Shown here: positions 1 through 6,591 of the stretch, in pieces
Numbering within the stretch: the first letter of the stretch is position 1
Layout of the letters: each line of letters begins with the position of its first letter
DNA from: Comamonas testosteroni
GTDB lineage: Bacteria > Pseudomonadota > Gammaproteobacteria > Burkholderiales > Burkholderiaceae_C
Assembly: GCF_000761245.1 (NCBI RefSeq)
Contig: NZ_AWOR01000037.1
Span: 62,001-126,000, forward strand
Direction: 5' to 3'
Length of the DNA: 64,000 nt
The notes under the pieces: generated by a model
What the model saw: the letters and a program-made list of their open reading frames with translations, nothing else
Database searches by the model: none
Told to the model about the DNA's origin: nothing
Position numbers and translations under genes: made by a program

Positions 1-433
1 CGGGAAGCGCGTGCAAGCCAGTGCGTGCAACGCCGAAGATCTCCAGCGTCTGTCCTTCGCGGGGAACCATCTTTGGGTAGGTGGGGTTCGCGGCTTCGAG
101 GTAGAAGCAGCCGCGCTTTCGGAGGTATTTGATTGTGAAATCCTGGTCCCAGACTGCGACAACGATATGACCCGGTTCCGGGCGTATAGCGCGGTCTACA
201 AGTACATAGTCCTGATCATGCAATCCGGCCAGCACCATCGAGTCACCGGAGACTCGGAAGTAAAACGTCGCCTGGGGATGAGGAATCAGTAGCTTGCTGA
301 TATCAATTGGAGACTGGGAAAAGTCCTCGGCAGGGCTAGGAAATCCAGCTCTGACAGCGCCTGAGACGCCGATCAACCAGCATGGTCTGGCGTCGATTGG
401 CAGTGGCTGTAGGGGAAGAGGGTGGGGCTGCAT
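1..433 (-). CDS. umuD: UmuD-type SOS mutagenesis protease subunit (3' end cut by window edge)
   Basis: Translation of the minus strand from the ATG at 433 gives 144 visible codons of a LexA/UmuD S24 family protein. The autocleavage site is Ala29-Gly30 in RAGFPSPAEDF. The nucleophile is Ser65 in SGDSM and the general base is Lys102 in FTIKYL, matching the UmuD Ser60/Lys97 arrangement. There is no N-terminal DNA-binding domain, so it is UmuD and not LexA. After RecA-stimulated self-cleavage UmuD' joins UmuC to form translesion polymerase V; umuC would be expected just left of the window. A perfect LexA box lies 18 bp upstream of the start. No strong Shine-Dalgarno is visible. Mobile umuDC operons are common on plasmids and conjugative elements. 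Confidence 0.9.
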   Translation of the reverse strand, partial: MQPHPLPLQPLPIDARPCWLIGVSGAVRAGFPSPAEDFSQSPIDISKLLIPHPQATFYFRVSGDSMVLAGLHDQDYVLVDRAIRPEPGHIVVAVWDQDFTIKYLRKRGCFYLEAANPTYPKMVPREGQTLEIFGVARTGLHALP

Positions 434-450
434 GTCGGTTTTGCGGTGTA

Positions 451-466
451 CTGTATATATATACAG
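451..466 (-). promoter_or_regulatory. LexA box (SOS operator) of umuD
   Basis: CTGTATATATATACAG is a perfect 16-bp palindrome matching the CTGT-N8-ACAG LexA consensus with the alternating TA centre of strong sites. It ends 18 bp before the umuD start codon and would overlap its promoter, so umuD should be repressed until DNA damage. Confidence 0.92.
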
Positions 467-489
467 TTTAGCAAAATGCGTGACTCAGC

Positions 490-536
490 AAAAAGGCCAT
501 GGTCACAAGCCAGCTTTGCTGGATGTGAGCATGGCC
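490..536 (-). terminator. Intrinsic terminator of the leftward 566-955 gene
   Basis: On the minus strand a long interrupted stem (GGCCATG, TCACA, CCAGC and their complements) with an AAA loop is followed by TTTTT. It sits just downstream of the stop at 566 and insulates umuD from that gene. Confidence 0.75.
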
Positions 537-565
537 CGAGTTTTTCGTGCGGCTTGCGGTGGTTC

Positions 566-955
566 TCAGTGCAGCGTGTAGTCGGTGCTTTGTTGCTCTT
601 GCACCAGGGACCATGCTGCACGGTAGACCGCTTCCTGGGCAACACCGTTTTGGCGCATGGGTTCAGCGGTGGTGGCCACTGCCAGCAATTCGTCGTGCGA
701 GAACTCGCGGCTGACCTGATCTTTCTTGCTGGAATACATAACGGAGATGGCCACGGCAGTCACGCGCTTCAGAGCCAGTGTGAGCTTGTTGTTCATCAGC
801 TCCAGCTGCTGCAGTTGATCGGACTGGTTTTCAAAGACTTGATTCAAGGTCGTTGCGGATTGTTCGTTACGGACCAAGCTGCACAGATCGCTACTGTTGA
901 GTTGACGCAAGGCCAGTTCGAGGGCGGTCAGTTCAGCGGTGGTTTGGTTTTGCAT
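566..955 (-). CDS. Small hypothetical helical protein
   Basis: 129 residues from the ATG at 955, with CCAGGT upstream as a modest ribosome site. The longer reading frame up to 1258 would run through the promoter and leader region of the divergent operon, so the internal start is preferred. The protein is Gln/Leu/Asn rich in its first half (LELALRQL, LNQVFENQ, LQQLELMNN), suggesting a helical bundle or coiled coil; there is no signal peptide or membrane segment. It ends at a clear terminator and is transcribed divergently from the 1252 operon. I do not recognise the family. Confidence 0.6.
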   Translation of the reverse strand: MQNQTTAELTALELALRQLNSSDLCSLVRNEQSATTLNQVFENQSDQLQQLELMNNKLTLALKRVTAVAISVMYSSKKDQVSREFSHDELLAVATTAEPMRQNGVAQEAVYRAAWSLVQEQQSTDYTLH

Positions 956-1044
956 TGTTGAGTACCTGGAAAAGTGTCGTTCTTCGTGGCCCGTATCGGC
1001 CTCACATAAACACCATAGCCGGAGCCTCAGGAATGCAAGCTTCT

Positions 1045-1098
1045 GCCCAAACTGGCCCAATGCGAGTACTGAGCTGTACGGGGTGGCACAGGCATACT
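1045..1098 (+). promoter_or_regulatory. Activator-type operator and -10 element for the 1252-3448 operon (degenerate copy)
   Basis: GCCCAAACTGGCC (1045-1057) differs by one base from the GCCC-N5-GGGC repeat seen upstream of seven other units. CATACT at 1093-1098 lies 35 bp downstream, the same spacing as in the other copies, and is a plausible -10. Both flanks are conserved with the copy at 3540 (CCAATGCG after the repeat; GGCATACT). Confidence 0.55.
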
Positions 1099-1113
1099 TG
1101 GCAAATCTAATTT

Positions 1114-1196
1114 GTTCCTCCTGGGAGCGAAAGGTGAGGTAGCTGGCCTCCACAAACAAACAGCTTCTTATTGGCCGCAAGGTCTTTTTCAAACCC
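1114..1196 (+). promoter_or_regulatory. Structured 5' leader: hairpin, pseudoknot and attenuator-like hairpin
   Basis: In order: a hairpin GTTCC/GGAGC (1114-1128); GTGAGGTAGCTGGCCTCC, in which GAGG (1136-1139) pairs with CCTC (1147-1150) and the loop AGCTG (1141-1145) can pair with CAGCT (1161-1165), giving an H-type pseudoknot; then GGCC-GCAA-GGTC followed by TTTTTC (1173-1190), which looks like an intrinsic terminator or attenuator; then AACCC. The same order recurs at 3608 and 60497. Confidence 0.65.
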
Positions 1197-1233
1197 GGAT
1201 GGGCCTCTGTTGCCCTTGGGCCGGGGTCTGTCC
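1197..1233 (+). promoter_or_regulatory. AACCC-hairpin leader element, copy 1
   Basis: GGATGGGCCTC pairs with GGGGTCTGTCC over 11 bp (with G-U pairs) around an inner GCCC-TT-GGGC hairpin, preceded by AACCC. It ends 18 nt before the ATG at 1252. Confidence 0.75.
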
Positions 1234-1251
1234 ATTTCATACGGAGTGGAT

Positions 1252-1554
1252 ATGTCAATACACGTACAACCTCAACCGCTGCAGGCCTGGGCCGTTTCCT
1301 TCACCAGTTTGGAAGGGGAGAGTGCCAAGGCTCCAACCAAGGCCAGCTACAAGGGGACCGTGCCACCTTCAAAGGATGGCGTCTATCTTGTCAATGGAAA
1401 GTTCTCGCGCTTTCTGAGCGGGTTGTGGCGAGTCCCGAGTTCTGATGTGGCCAAGGCCGCACAAGAGGTTCGGTTTGATGCTTTCTCAAGCCCTGAGTTT
1501 CGTTTTGCGCAGCGATATCGCTGGACAGAAATCGAAGAGTGCCTGCTTGCCTGA
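1252..1554 (+). CDS. Hypothetical 100-residue protein, first gene of the accessory operon
   Basis: Starts at the ATG at 1252 because GGAG lies 7 nt upstream, directly after the leader hairpin. The product is soluble, with no signal or membrane segment and several aromatic residues near the C-terminus (FRFAQRYRWTEIEE). It is followed by a second leader hairpin and the DndC-like gene, so the two are probably co-transcribed from the 1093 promoter. No family is recognised. Confidence 0.7.
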   Translation: MSIHVQPQPLQAWAVSFTSLEGESAKAPTKASYKGTVPPSKDGVYLVNGKFSRFLSGLWRVPSSDVAKAAQEVRFDAFSSPEFRFAQRYRWTEIEECLLA

Positions 1555-1647
1555 TAAGGCATTCGGCTAGGACACAGGCAATCAATTGCCTTCACCGACT
1601 GAGTAGGGGCAACCATCCTTGATTGATCCCTATCCAACCCTTTGAGT

Positions 1648-1671
1648 CCGCTTAGCGGTCTTTTTCAACCC
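1648..1671 (+). promoter_or_regulatory. Attenuator-like hairpin before leader copy 2
   Basis: CCGC-TTA-GCGG followed by TCTTTTTC and AACCC. The same hairpin, T-run, AACCC order is seen in the promoter-proximal leaders. It could act as a partial terminator between the 1252 and 1730 genes. Confidence 0.5.
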
Positions 1672-1675
1672 CATG

Positions 1676-1707
1676 GGGCGATTCAGCCCCTGTGGGGGAG
1701 ATCGCCC
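1676..1707 (+). promoter_or_regulatory. AACCC-hairpin leader element, copy 2
   Basis: GGGCGAT pairs with ATCGCCC (7 bp, perfect), enclosing CCCC-TGT-GGGG. AACCC lies at 1667-1671. It ends 22 nt before the ATG at 1730. Confidence 0.75.
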
Positions 1708-1729
1708 TGATTTGATTCAGGAGATCAAA

Positions 1730-3448
1730 ATGAAAACGCTAGACCTTTTCCATGAGGCAGCAAGTGATGTCGGGTCCACCACGGCGCTTGTTAGCGTGAG
1801 GCTGGAGTCAGCTGAGGATCGCGCTCGTCGTATCGTCTCGGACATTATGAAAGCTCGGCACATCTGTGTCGGTGCGTTCTCTGCAGGTAAAGACAGCTCG
1901 GTCCTGGCCAGCGTCATTTTGCTGACGGGTGCCGAGCTGAAAACGCAGGGCTATGAGGTGCCACCCATCGTCATAGTTCACAGTCAGACTGGCATTGAAA
2001 ACCCAGTGGTTGCAAGGTTGGCGCTGGCAGAGCTTAAAAAGATGGAGCTGTTTGCACAGCGTCATCAGCTCGATCTTCGGGTGTTGCTTGGCTATCCAGA
2101 TCTGAACGACTCTTTCCCTGTCCGAGTGATTGGCGGGCGGGCGCTACCTGCATTCGCCTCAAGTCGCCCGGATTGCTCAACTGATCTGAAGGTCAAGGTG
2201 AACACTAAGCTGCTCAACCAGCTGATGCGCTCAGCACCGAATCTCGGTGATTGGAAAGCACCTGTGGTCATGACTGGTGTGCGCCAGAACGAATCTGCAG
2301 CGCGCGATAAGCGTATTGAAGAGCGTCAGGAGTCTGCCGAAGGGATGTGGGTGAATGATCAAGGTCATCTTCGCGCGTCACCAATATTGCTTCACACCGT
2401 CGATGACGTTTGGGAGCATCTGGGGATGTGTGCAGCTGGTGTGTATGACAGCTATAGCGATTTCTCCGACACCATGGAGCTTTACAAGGCTGCAGGAGGT
2501 TCGTCGTGTGTGATCGTTGCCGACATGAAAATGTCGGGAAGTAGCAAACCGTGCGGAGCGCGCACAGGATGCTGGGCATGCACTCGCATCGGACCGCATG
2601 ACAGATCAGCAGAGCAGATGATTGATTCTGACTTGGTGCGCTACGGTTTCATGAAACCCTTGAACCGGCTACGCAACTGGATTGCCAACACTCAGTATGA
2701 CTGGAGCATGCGGCAGTTTGTGGGCCGCTCGATTGCCAGTGATGGCTACATCGAGATCGGCGCAGACACATACTCGCCAGACACCCTGAAAAAGCTCTTG
2801 GTCTACACCCTGACTGCCGAAAGAAAGTCCGGTGTGCAGATCATCAGCATTCAACAGCTTTTTGCCATAGATGCTCGTTGGTCTTTGTACGCAATCGCCC
2901 CTCCTTTCAGCGCTTTGAAGATCTATCTGGATCTTCAGAACAATGATGGATGGGAGGAAGCGCCGGTAGTACCAGTCTTCCCCAAAACGGACGTACCCAA
3001 AGTGGGCCGCATTCATGTGGGCGATGATTGGTACAAGGTCACAGGCATCAAAAGCGCAGTCGGTCTGCGTGATGTGGGCCTGGAGATGTATGCAGACTCG
3101 TGCAACGTGGGCCTCAAATCCCTTTCCAACGGTGCATTGGTGTGTGACTACGAAGAGGCGGATGCTTTCTCGGTAGACGCTGTGGGAGCAGCAGACTTTT
3201 TGGAGTTCCTGGCCGAAGACTACATTGCGAGCTATTGCGATCCGTCTTGCAGCGACTGGACTTATGGCTTCAAGACCTATTTGCGCATGGGCACAATTTC
3301 TCTCGCCACTGGCCAAAGCCGGATGACCGATGAGATCTTGCGTCGCTCGCAATGGCGACAGGAGCATGAACTGCATGGCCAGCGCGCCTGGTTGGACCTG
3401 GAGCACAGATGCGACCAGCTCCATACAGCGCAAATTGCCTTGCTGTGA
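1730..3448 (+). CDS. DndC/PAPS-reductase-like N-type ATP pyrophosphatase family protein
   Basis: 572 residues from the ATG at 1730 (AGGAG 8 nt upstream). The N-terminal 300 residues carry the PP-loop signature SAGKDSS (51-57), the SSRPDCSTDLKVK block (about 144-155), GVRQNES (183-189) and a late CWAC pair (281-284) in RTGCWACTRIGPHDRS. All are features of the DndC/PAPS-reductase group of adenylating sulfur-transfer enzymes. The C-terminal 270 residues are not recognised. DndC proper works with DndA/D/E to phosphorothioate DNA, but no such partners lie nearby, so the substrate is unknown. Its place in an element-borne operon suggests a role in nucleic acid modification or host interaction; this is inference. 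A strong terminator follows. Confidence 0.75.
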   Translation: MKTLDLFHEAASDVGSTTALVSVRLESAEDRARRIVSDIMKARHICVGAFSAGKDSSVLASVILLTGAELKTQGYEVPPIVIVHSQTGIENPVVARLALAELKKMELFAQRHQLDLRVLLGYPDLNDSFPVRVIGGRALPAFASSRPDCSTDLKVKVNTKLLNQLMRSAPNLGDWKAPVVMTGVRQNESAARDKRIEERQESAEGMWVNDQGHLRASPILLHTVDDVWEHLGMCAAGVYDSYSDFSDTMELYKAAGGSSCVIVADMKMSGSSKPCGARTGCWACTRIGPHDRSAEQMIDSDLVRYGFMKPLNRLRNWIANTQYDWSMRQFVGRSIASDGYIEIGADTYSPDTLKKLLVYTLTAERKSGVQIISIQQLFAIDARWSLYAIAPPFSALKIYLDLQNNDGWEEAPVVPVFPKTDVPKVGRIHVGDDWYKVTGIKSAVGLRDVGLEMYADSCNVGLKSLSNGALVCDYEEADAFSVDAVGAADFLEFLAEDYIASYCDPSCSDWTYGFKTYLRMGTISLATGQSRMTDEILRRSQWRQEHELHGQRAWLDLEHRCDQLHTAQIALL

Positions 3449-3452
3449 CAGC

Positions 3453-3498
3453 AAAAAGCCCAGCTCGATCCTTACAGGGATTGGCTGGGCTTTTTTTA
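3453..3498 (+). terminator. Intrinsic terminator after the DndC-like gene
   Basis: AAAAAGCCCAGC pairs with GCTGGGCTTTTTTT around a loop of about 20 nt that itself can form a short stem. Confidence 0.85.
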
Positions 3499-3539
3499 TT
3501 CTGGCAATGAGCTACGGTGCTTTGTCGTGACGAAACACC

Positions 3540-3592
3540 GCCCAGATTGGGCCAATGCGCAGAGGCCGAAGACCATGCGGTAGGGGCATACT
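3540..3592 (+). promoter_or_regulatory. Activator-type operator GCCC-N5-GGGC and -10 for the 3748-6458 operon
   Basis: GCCCAGATTGGGC (3540-3552), with CATACT (3587-3592) exactly 34 bp further on. Flanking CCAATGCG and GGCATACT match the 1045 copy. No good -35 hexamer is seen 17 bp before CATACT, which fits activator dependence. Confidence 0.7.
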
Positions 3593-3607
3593 GGGCAGAT
3601 TGATTTT

Positions 3608-3690
3608 GTTCCTTTCGGAACGAAAACGTGAGGTAGCTGGCCTCCGCAAACAAACAGCTTTTTGGCAGGCCTCGCGGCCTTTTCTAACCC
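3608..3690 (+). promoter_or_regulatory. Structured 5' leader: hairpin, pseudoknot and attenuator-like hairpin (second copy)
   Basis: GTTCC-TTTC-GGAAC (3608-3621); GAGG (3630-3633) with CCTC (3641-3644) and loop AGCTG (3635-3639) with CAGCT (3655-3659), giving a pseudoknot; AGGCC-TCGC-GGCCT (3667-3680) followed by TTTCT and AACCC (3686-3690). The stems differ in sequence from the other copies but keep pairing, which is covariation-like support. Confidence 0.7.
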
Positions 3691-3691
3691 A

Positions 3692-3729
3692 GATGGGCGA
3701 CAGCTGCCCTGAAGGGTGCTGCGCGCATC
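3692..3729 (+). promoter_or_regulatory. AACCC-hairpin leader element, copy 3
   Basis: GATG/CATC, GCG/CGC and CAGC/GCTG form an interrupted stem enclosing CCCT-GA-AGGG. It ends 18 nt before the small gene at 3748. Confidence 0.7.
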
Positions 3730-3747
3730 TTCAACCCGCGAAAGAAG

Positions 3748-3864
3748 ATGATCGCCAGTGAGCATTCTTTTCACAAACCACCCGATGAGGGATGGACCCA
3801 TCAAGCTGTGGAAGCCGTAGCCAAGCCCACCGAGGCCTGGGACGCGTTCCTCGTTTCTCAATGA
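3748..3864 (+). CDS. Very small hypothetical protein (38 residues)
   Basis: An ATG at 3748 opens a 38-codon frame ending with TGA at 3862-3864. It lies 18 nt after a leader hairpin, the same position that real starts occupy at the ten other copies, and AAAGAAG precedes it. The peptide is soluble, acidic and Trp/His containing (begins MIASEHSFHK). Position, not similarity, is the evidence for coding. Confidence 0.5.
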   Translation: MIASEHSFHKPPDEGWTHQAVEAVAKPTEAWDAFLVSQ

Positions 3865-3891
3865 ATAGGCTCCTCAGGAGTCTGACCCAGT

Positions 3892-3946
3892 AGCGACTGC
3901 AAATGTGTAGTCGCTGAATCTGTTCTTTCCCAACTTTCTTCAACCC
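3892..3946 (+). promoter_or_regulatory. Attenuator-like hairpin before leader copy 4
   Basis: AGCGACT (3892-3898) pairs perfectly with AGTCGCT (3909-3915), followed by a pyrimidine-rich stretch (CTGTTCTTTCCC, CTTTCTTC) and AACCC at 3942-3946. Confidence 0.45.
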
Positions 3947-3950
3947 TATG

Positions 3951-3983
3951 GGGCGCTGTCTTGCCCTATGGGGCGCGGTGCCC
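3951..3983 (+). promoter_or_regulatory. AACCC-hairpin leader element, copy 4
   Basis: GGGCGCTG pairs with CGGTGCCC (two G-U) around GCCC-TAT-GGGGC. It ends 26 nt before the ATG at 4010. Confidence 0.72.
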
Positions 3984-4009
3984 TTTCACTTCCCCACGAA
4001 AGGAATCCC

Positions 4010-4996
4010 ATGTCCAAGCACTTCATCAAACAAACGAGCGTCAATGGTGTTGAACTGGTTCTTGAATGCGGTTACGACCGCCCAACGGAATCGTTCTTTG
4101 CCAACATCAGCTCTGAGGGTGATGTCTACTACACCTCACTAGCAGAAACTGGGCCGAAAGACTCGGGCTGGTTGCTCACTGTGACTGCGAAGCATGGTCT
4201 GGTTCTCCCTCAGAAAATGATGGAGTCCCTGGCCATGGAAGCGATGTTCGGCGGCAGTAATGCTGTCACCGAACATGATGCTTACACACAGACGGAATCC
4301 GACAAGCACTTGCTGCTGCTGGGTTTTCGTCAACAGATGCCTTCGATGTTGCCTGTCGATAACCCCGTGTGGGTTTGGTACACCGACAACGACGAAGGAT
4401 TGGGCCAATATGCTTTGCTGCAAAGCAAGGGCTATCAAGCCTATGTGCCTAGTTTGCTGTGCGATGTCTTGCCCCAAGGGCTTGACTGGCCGGTACCCGA
4501 TGAACAGGACTTGCTCAAGCACCTTGAAGTGATGCAAGTGCGTCTTTTGAAGGGCGCATATCAGGAGCATCCAGGCGAAAGCGTGAACGCGGTACTGCAC
4601 CGCATTCTCGGGTTCGTGCCCGCAATACTGACCCTCGAATCCAAGTTGCACGTTCTCTTCTCCGAAGAAGAGTTTGAGAACGAAAGGCAGGGGTTTTGGG
4701 AAGGCGATTGCTGGGGGGCTTTCACCACTGCGAAGGTCTACGAGCAGTGCGATGAGCCTGCTAAGGATGGCGAGCACTTCATCTCTGTAAGCAAGGCCTA
4801 TGACCTGCTGCGCGGTGAGCTGGTCAAGATCCAGACTTCTGGTGTCAAAAGCATCAGCGATGACGATCTCTGCGCCTCATGCGGCCACTGCAACTATTGC
4901 CCAGGCGATATGAGCAGTTGCAGCAAGGGCTGGCCTGGATATCAGGATAAGGATGGCTATGTGAAGGTGTGCTTTGCATCTGATGTAGCAGTCTGA
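4010..4996 (+). CDS. Hypothetical protein with C-terminal cysteine cluster
   Basis: 328 residues from the ATG at 4010 (AAAGGAA upstream). The N-terminal half contains mixed strand/helix segments. Near the C-terminus a dense cysteine cluster of the form CxxCxxCxxC (about residues 288-297), with a further Cys at 304, suggests a metal site (zinc or iron-sulfur; inference). There is no signal peptide. It is the first large gene of the operon running from the 3587 promoter. No known family is recognised. Confidence 0.75.
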   Translation: MSKHFIKQTSVNGVELVLECGYDRPTESFFANISSEGDVYYTSLAETGPKDSGWLLTVTAKHGLVLPQKMMESLAMEAMFGGSNAVTEHDAYTQTESDKHLLLLGFRQQMPSMLPVDNPVWVWYTDNDEGLGQYALLQSKGYQAYVPSLLCDVLPQGLDWPVPDEQDLLKHLEVMQVRLLKGAYQEHPGESVNAVLHRILGFVPAILTLESKLHVLFSEEEFENERQGFWEGDCWGAFTTAKVYEQCDEPAKDGEHFISVSKAYDLLRGELVKIQTSGVKSISDDDLCASCGHCNYCPGDMSSCSKGWPGYQDKDGYVKVCFASDVAV

Positions 4997-5019
4997 AACG
5001 AAAGCTTTTTGTTTAACCC

Positions 5020-5055
5020 GGAAGGGCGTTGTCGCCCTCTGGGCCGCGCCTTTCC
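5020..5055 (+). promoter_or_regulatory. AACCC-hairpin leader element, copy 5
   Basis: GGAAGGGCGT pairs with GCGCCTTTCC (10 bp) around GCCC-TCT-GGGC; AACCC lies at 5015-5019. It ends 17 nt before the ATG at 5073. Confidence 0.78.
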
Positions 5056-5072
5056 AATTTAGGAGATTGGAA

Positions 5073-5534
5073 ATGAACGCATTTAGCAACGAACCCCAAA
5101 CCATCACTGTGATTGCAAAGCTCATCGTGACAACACCAGCAGGCGCGGCTTTTGAAAATCGCTTCAAGAACCAGGCTGATACGGTGGAATGGATGAAGGC
5201 ATGTTTGAACTGCAATGCCAACCACGCAAAGGTTGATATTGAGCCACTGTGCGCAAGTGACGACCCCGCTTTTCAAGCGCAGATTTCTGCACTGAAGGAA
5301 GTGACCGACACATTGAACACTGGACTGGGATCTGAGGACCAGGAAGAAGACCCCACGCCGGAACAGCTTGCCGCCCTCTCACGCTTTGCGAAGCGTGCTG
5401 GCGCTGACTGGAAAGGCCGACTGTCAGCCGCTTGGACTTCGGGAAAGGATGCGACGATGCCCGATGGGCATCTGTTGCGTCAACTTCGCAATCGTCTTGG
5501 CCCTGAATGGCTTATGAGCTTTACGCTGCCATAA
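5073..5534 (+). CDS. Hypothetical 153-residue protein
   Basis: The start at 5073 is chosen over the in-frame ATG at 5067 because AGGAG (5061-5065) gives a 7-nt spacing. The N-terminal 60 residues look like a compact alpha/beta domain (ITVIAKLIVTTPAG, WMKACLNCNANHAKVDIEPL). The C-terminal part has a pattern seen in small plasmid proteins (LAALSRFAKRAGADWKGRLSAAWTSGKD, RNRLGPEWL). No family is assigned. It is cytoplasmic. Confidence 0.75.
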   Translation: MNAFSNEPQTITVIAKLIVTTPAGAAFENRFKNQADTVEWMKACLNCNANHAKVDIEPLCASDDPAFQAQISALKEVTDTLNTGLGSEDQEEDPTPEQLAALSRFAKRAGADWKGRLSAAWTSGKDATMPDGHLLRQLRNRLGPEWLMSFTLP

Positions 5535-5580
5535 GGCGGCGGGGTTCATAGGTCAGGAAAGCGAAGATATGTTTAAACCC

Positions 5581-5614
5581 GGATGGGCCTTGCCCTTCCG
5601 GGGCATGCTCATCC
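5581..5614 (+). promoter_or_regulatory. AACCC-hairpin leader element, copy 6
   Basis: GGATG pairs with CATCC, then GC/GC, enclosing GCCC-TTCC-GGGGC; AACCC lies at 5576-5580. It ends 16 nt before the ATG at 5631. Confidence 0.7.
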
Positions 5615-5630
5615 TCAAATGGAATCTGGC

Positions 5631-5930
5631 ATGTCTGATATGTCTGTTCAAACGTCAACTGCGGCTGCTCAGTCCCTAGAAATGGTCGTTCAGCGGATTG
5701 ACGAAATCTCGGCACTGGGCGAAGGGCGAAAGCGTGAGGCTAGCGATAGGTTTGTAGCTCTGCATGGTGGCGCTACCGTCGATTTCCTCACTCAAGAGGA
5801 ATTGGCTGAGATGCACACCTTGAAAATGAAGCTGCCGACTTTTACCCAACTGCGTCAAGAAGCGAATGAACGCCTGAAAGCCCGCATTGCATCCCGCAAG
5901 CGCGGCCCCAAGGCCAACTCTGTTGTTTGA
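5631..5930 (+). CDS. Hypothetical helical protein (99 residues)
   Basis: Start at 5631 directly after the leader hairpin, with GGAA upstream. The product is mostly helical, with a basic C-terminus (LKARIASRKRGPKANSVV) that could contact nucleic acid. It is part of the 3748-6458 operon. Family not recognised. Confidence 0.7.
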   Translation: MSDMSVQTSTAAAQSLEMVVQRIDEISALGEGRKREASDRFVALHGGATVDFLTQEELAEMHTLKMKLPTFTQLRQEANERLKARIASRKRGPKANSVV

Positions 5931-5947
5931 CGATATTTAGAAACCCA

Positions 5948-5982
5948 GACGGGCACATGCAGCCCAAGGGCCTGTGTCTGTC
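5948..5982 (+). promoter_or_regulatory. AACCC-hairpin leader element, copy 7
   Basis: GACGGGCACA pairs with TGTGTCTGTC over 10 bp (two G-U) around GCCC-AA-GGGC; AACCC lies at 5942-5946. It ends 20 nt before the ATG at 6003. Confidence 0.78.
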
Positions 5983-6002
5983 TCTACCAATAGGAGATAG
6001 AA

Positions 6003-6458
6003 ATGAACCAAAAAGTCTTCACCGTGGACGAATACCATGACTTGCTTGGACAGACTGAGCGACCAATTTTTGATGTGACTGTGTCAGGATTTATCGTGCC
6101 AGCTCATCCTGAGCTTGGTGCATTCCAACGTAGCTACAAAGATGCGGTCTGTGCTCTGGCCAAGTGCCGTGGCATCAGTCTTTCAGACATACAGACCAGT
6201 AGCACTATCAAGGTTGTTGTTGCATGCAGAAATGCAAGTGGCAGTAGCGATATGCCCGTCTTTGATGTTGCTGCAACCCAAGATCAAATTGACCTTGGCG
6301 AGCATTACGATCTGGCTGAAAAGATGGCCTCCGAGGCGGGGTATGAAGCACCGTTTGTGTGCTTTGATCCCCAGGAGGTTCCGGCATTGAAACGTGCTCT
6401 TGAGGCGTATGGAAACCACGCTGAAAAAGCTCATGATGACGTAACCTCAGGTATGTAA
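6003..6458 (+). CDS. Hypothetical 151-residue protein, last gene of the operon
   Basis: AGGAGATAG precedes the ATG. The product is soluble and acidic with two blocks of predicted beta structure. It is followed after 14 nt by a strong terminator. No family is recognised. Confidence 0.72.
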   Translation: MNQKVFTVDEYHDLLGQTERPIFDVTVSGFIVPAHPELGAFQRSYKDAVCALAKCRGISLSDIQTSSTIKVVVACRNASGSSDMPVFDVAATQDQIDLGEHYDLAEKMASEAGYEAPFVCFDPQEVPALKRALEAYGNHAEKAHDDVTSGM

Positions 6459-6472
6459 TTGCGACTCCTAAC

Positions 6473-6509
6473 AAGCCCAGCTCAATCGTCGGATTGACTG
6501 GGCTTTTTT
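6473..6509 (+). terminator. Intrinsic terminator of the 3748-6458 operon
   Basis: AGCCCAG and CAATC pair with GATTG and CTGGGCT around a GTCG loop, followed by TTTTTT. Confidence 0.9.
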
Positions 6510-6591
6510 CATTGGTGCTCTGGGCTGCACATTCCTTGGGTGTCACGCGACCACGGAAAGATGGGCAACACGTAGTTGCTCAAGTGACCGC

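Noticed and set aside
422-961. 179-codon rightward frame over the umuD/566 gap
   Set aside because: It runs antisense through the LexA box, the terminator and the better supported leftward 566-955 gene; composition is not protein-like.
956-1258. N-terminal extension of the 566-955 gene to 1258
   Set aside because: It would be antisense to the conserved operator and leader of the 1252 operon; an internal ATG with a ribosome site exists at 955.
2669-3454. 261-codon leftward frame inside the DndC-like gene
   Set aside because: Shadow frame of the rightward gene, whose motifs are clear.
3496-3861. 121-codon leftward frame over 3.5-3.86 kb
   Set aside because: It overlaps the conserved promoter, pseudoknot and hairpin elements, which explain the sequence better.
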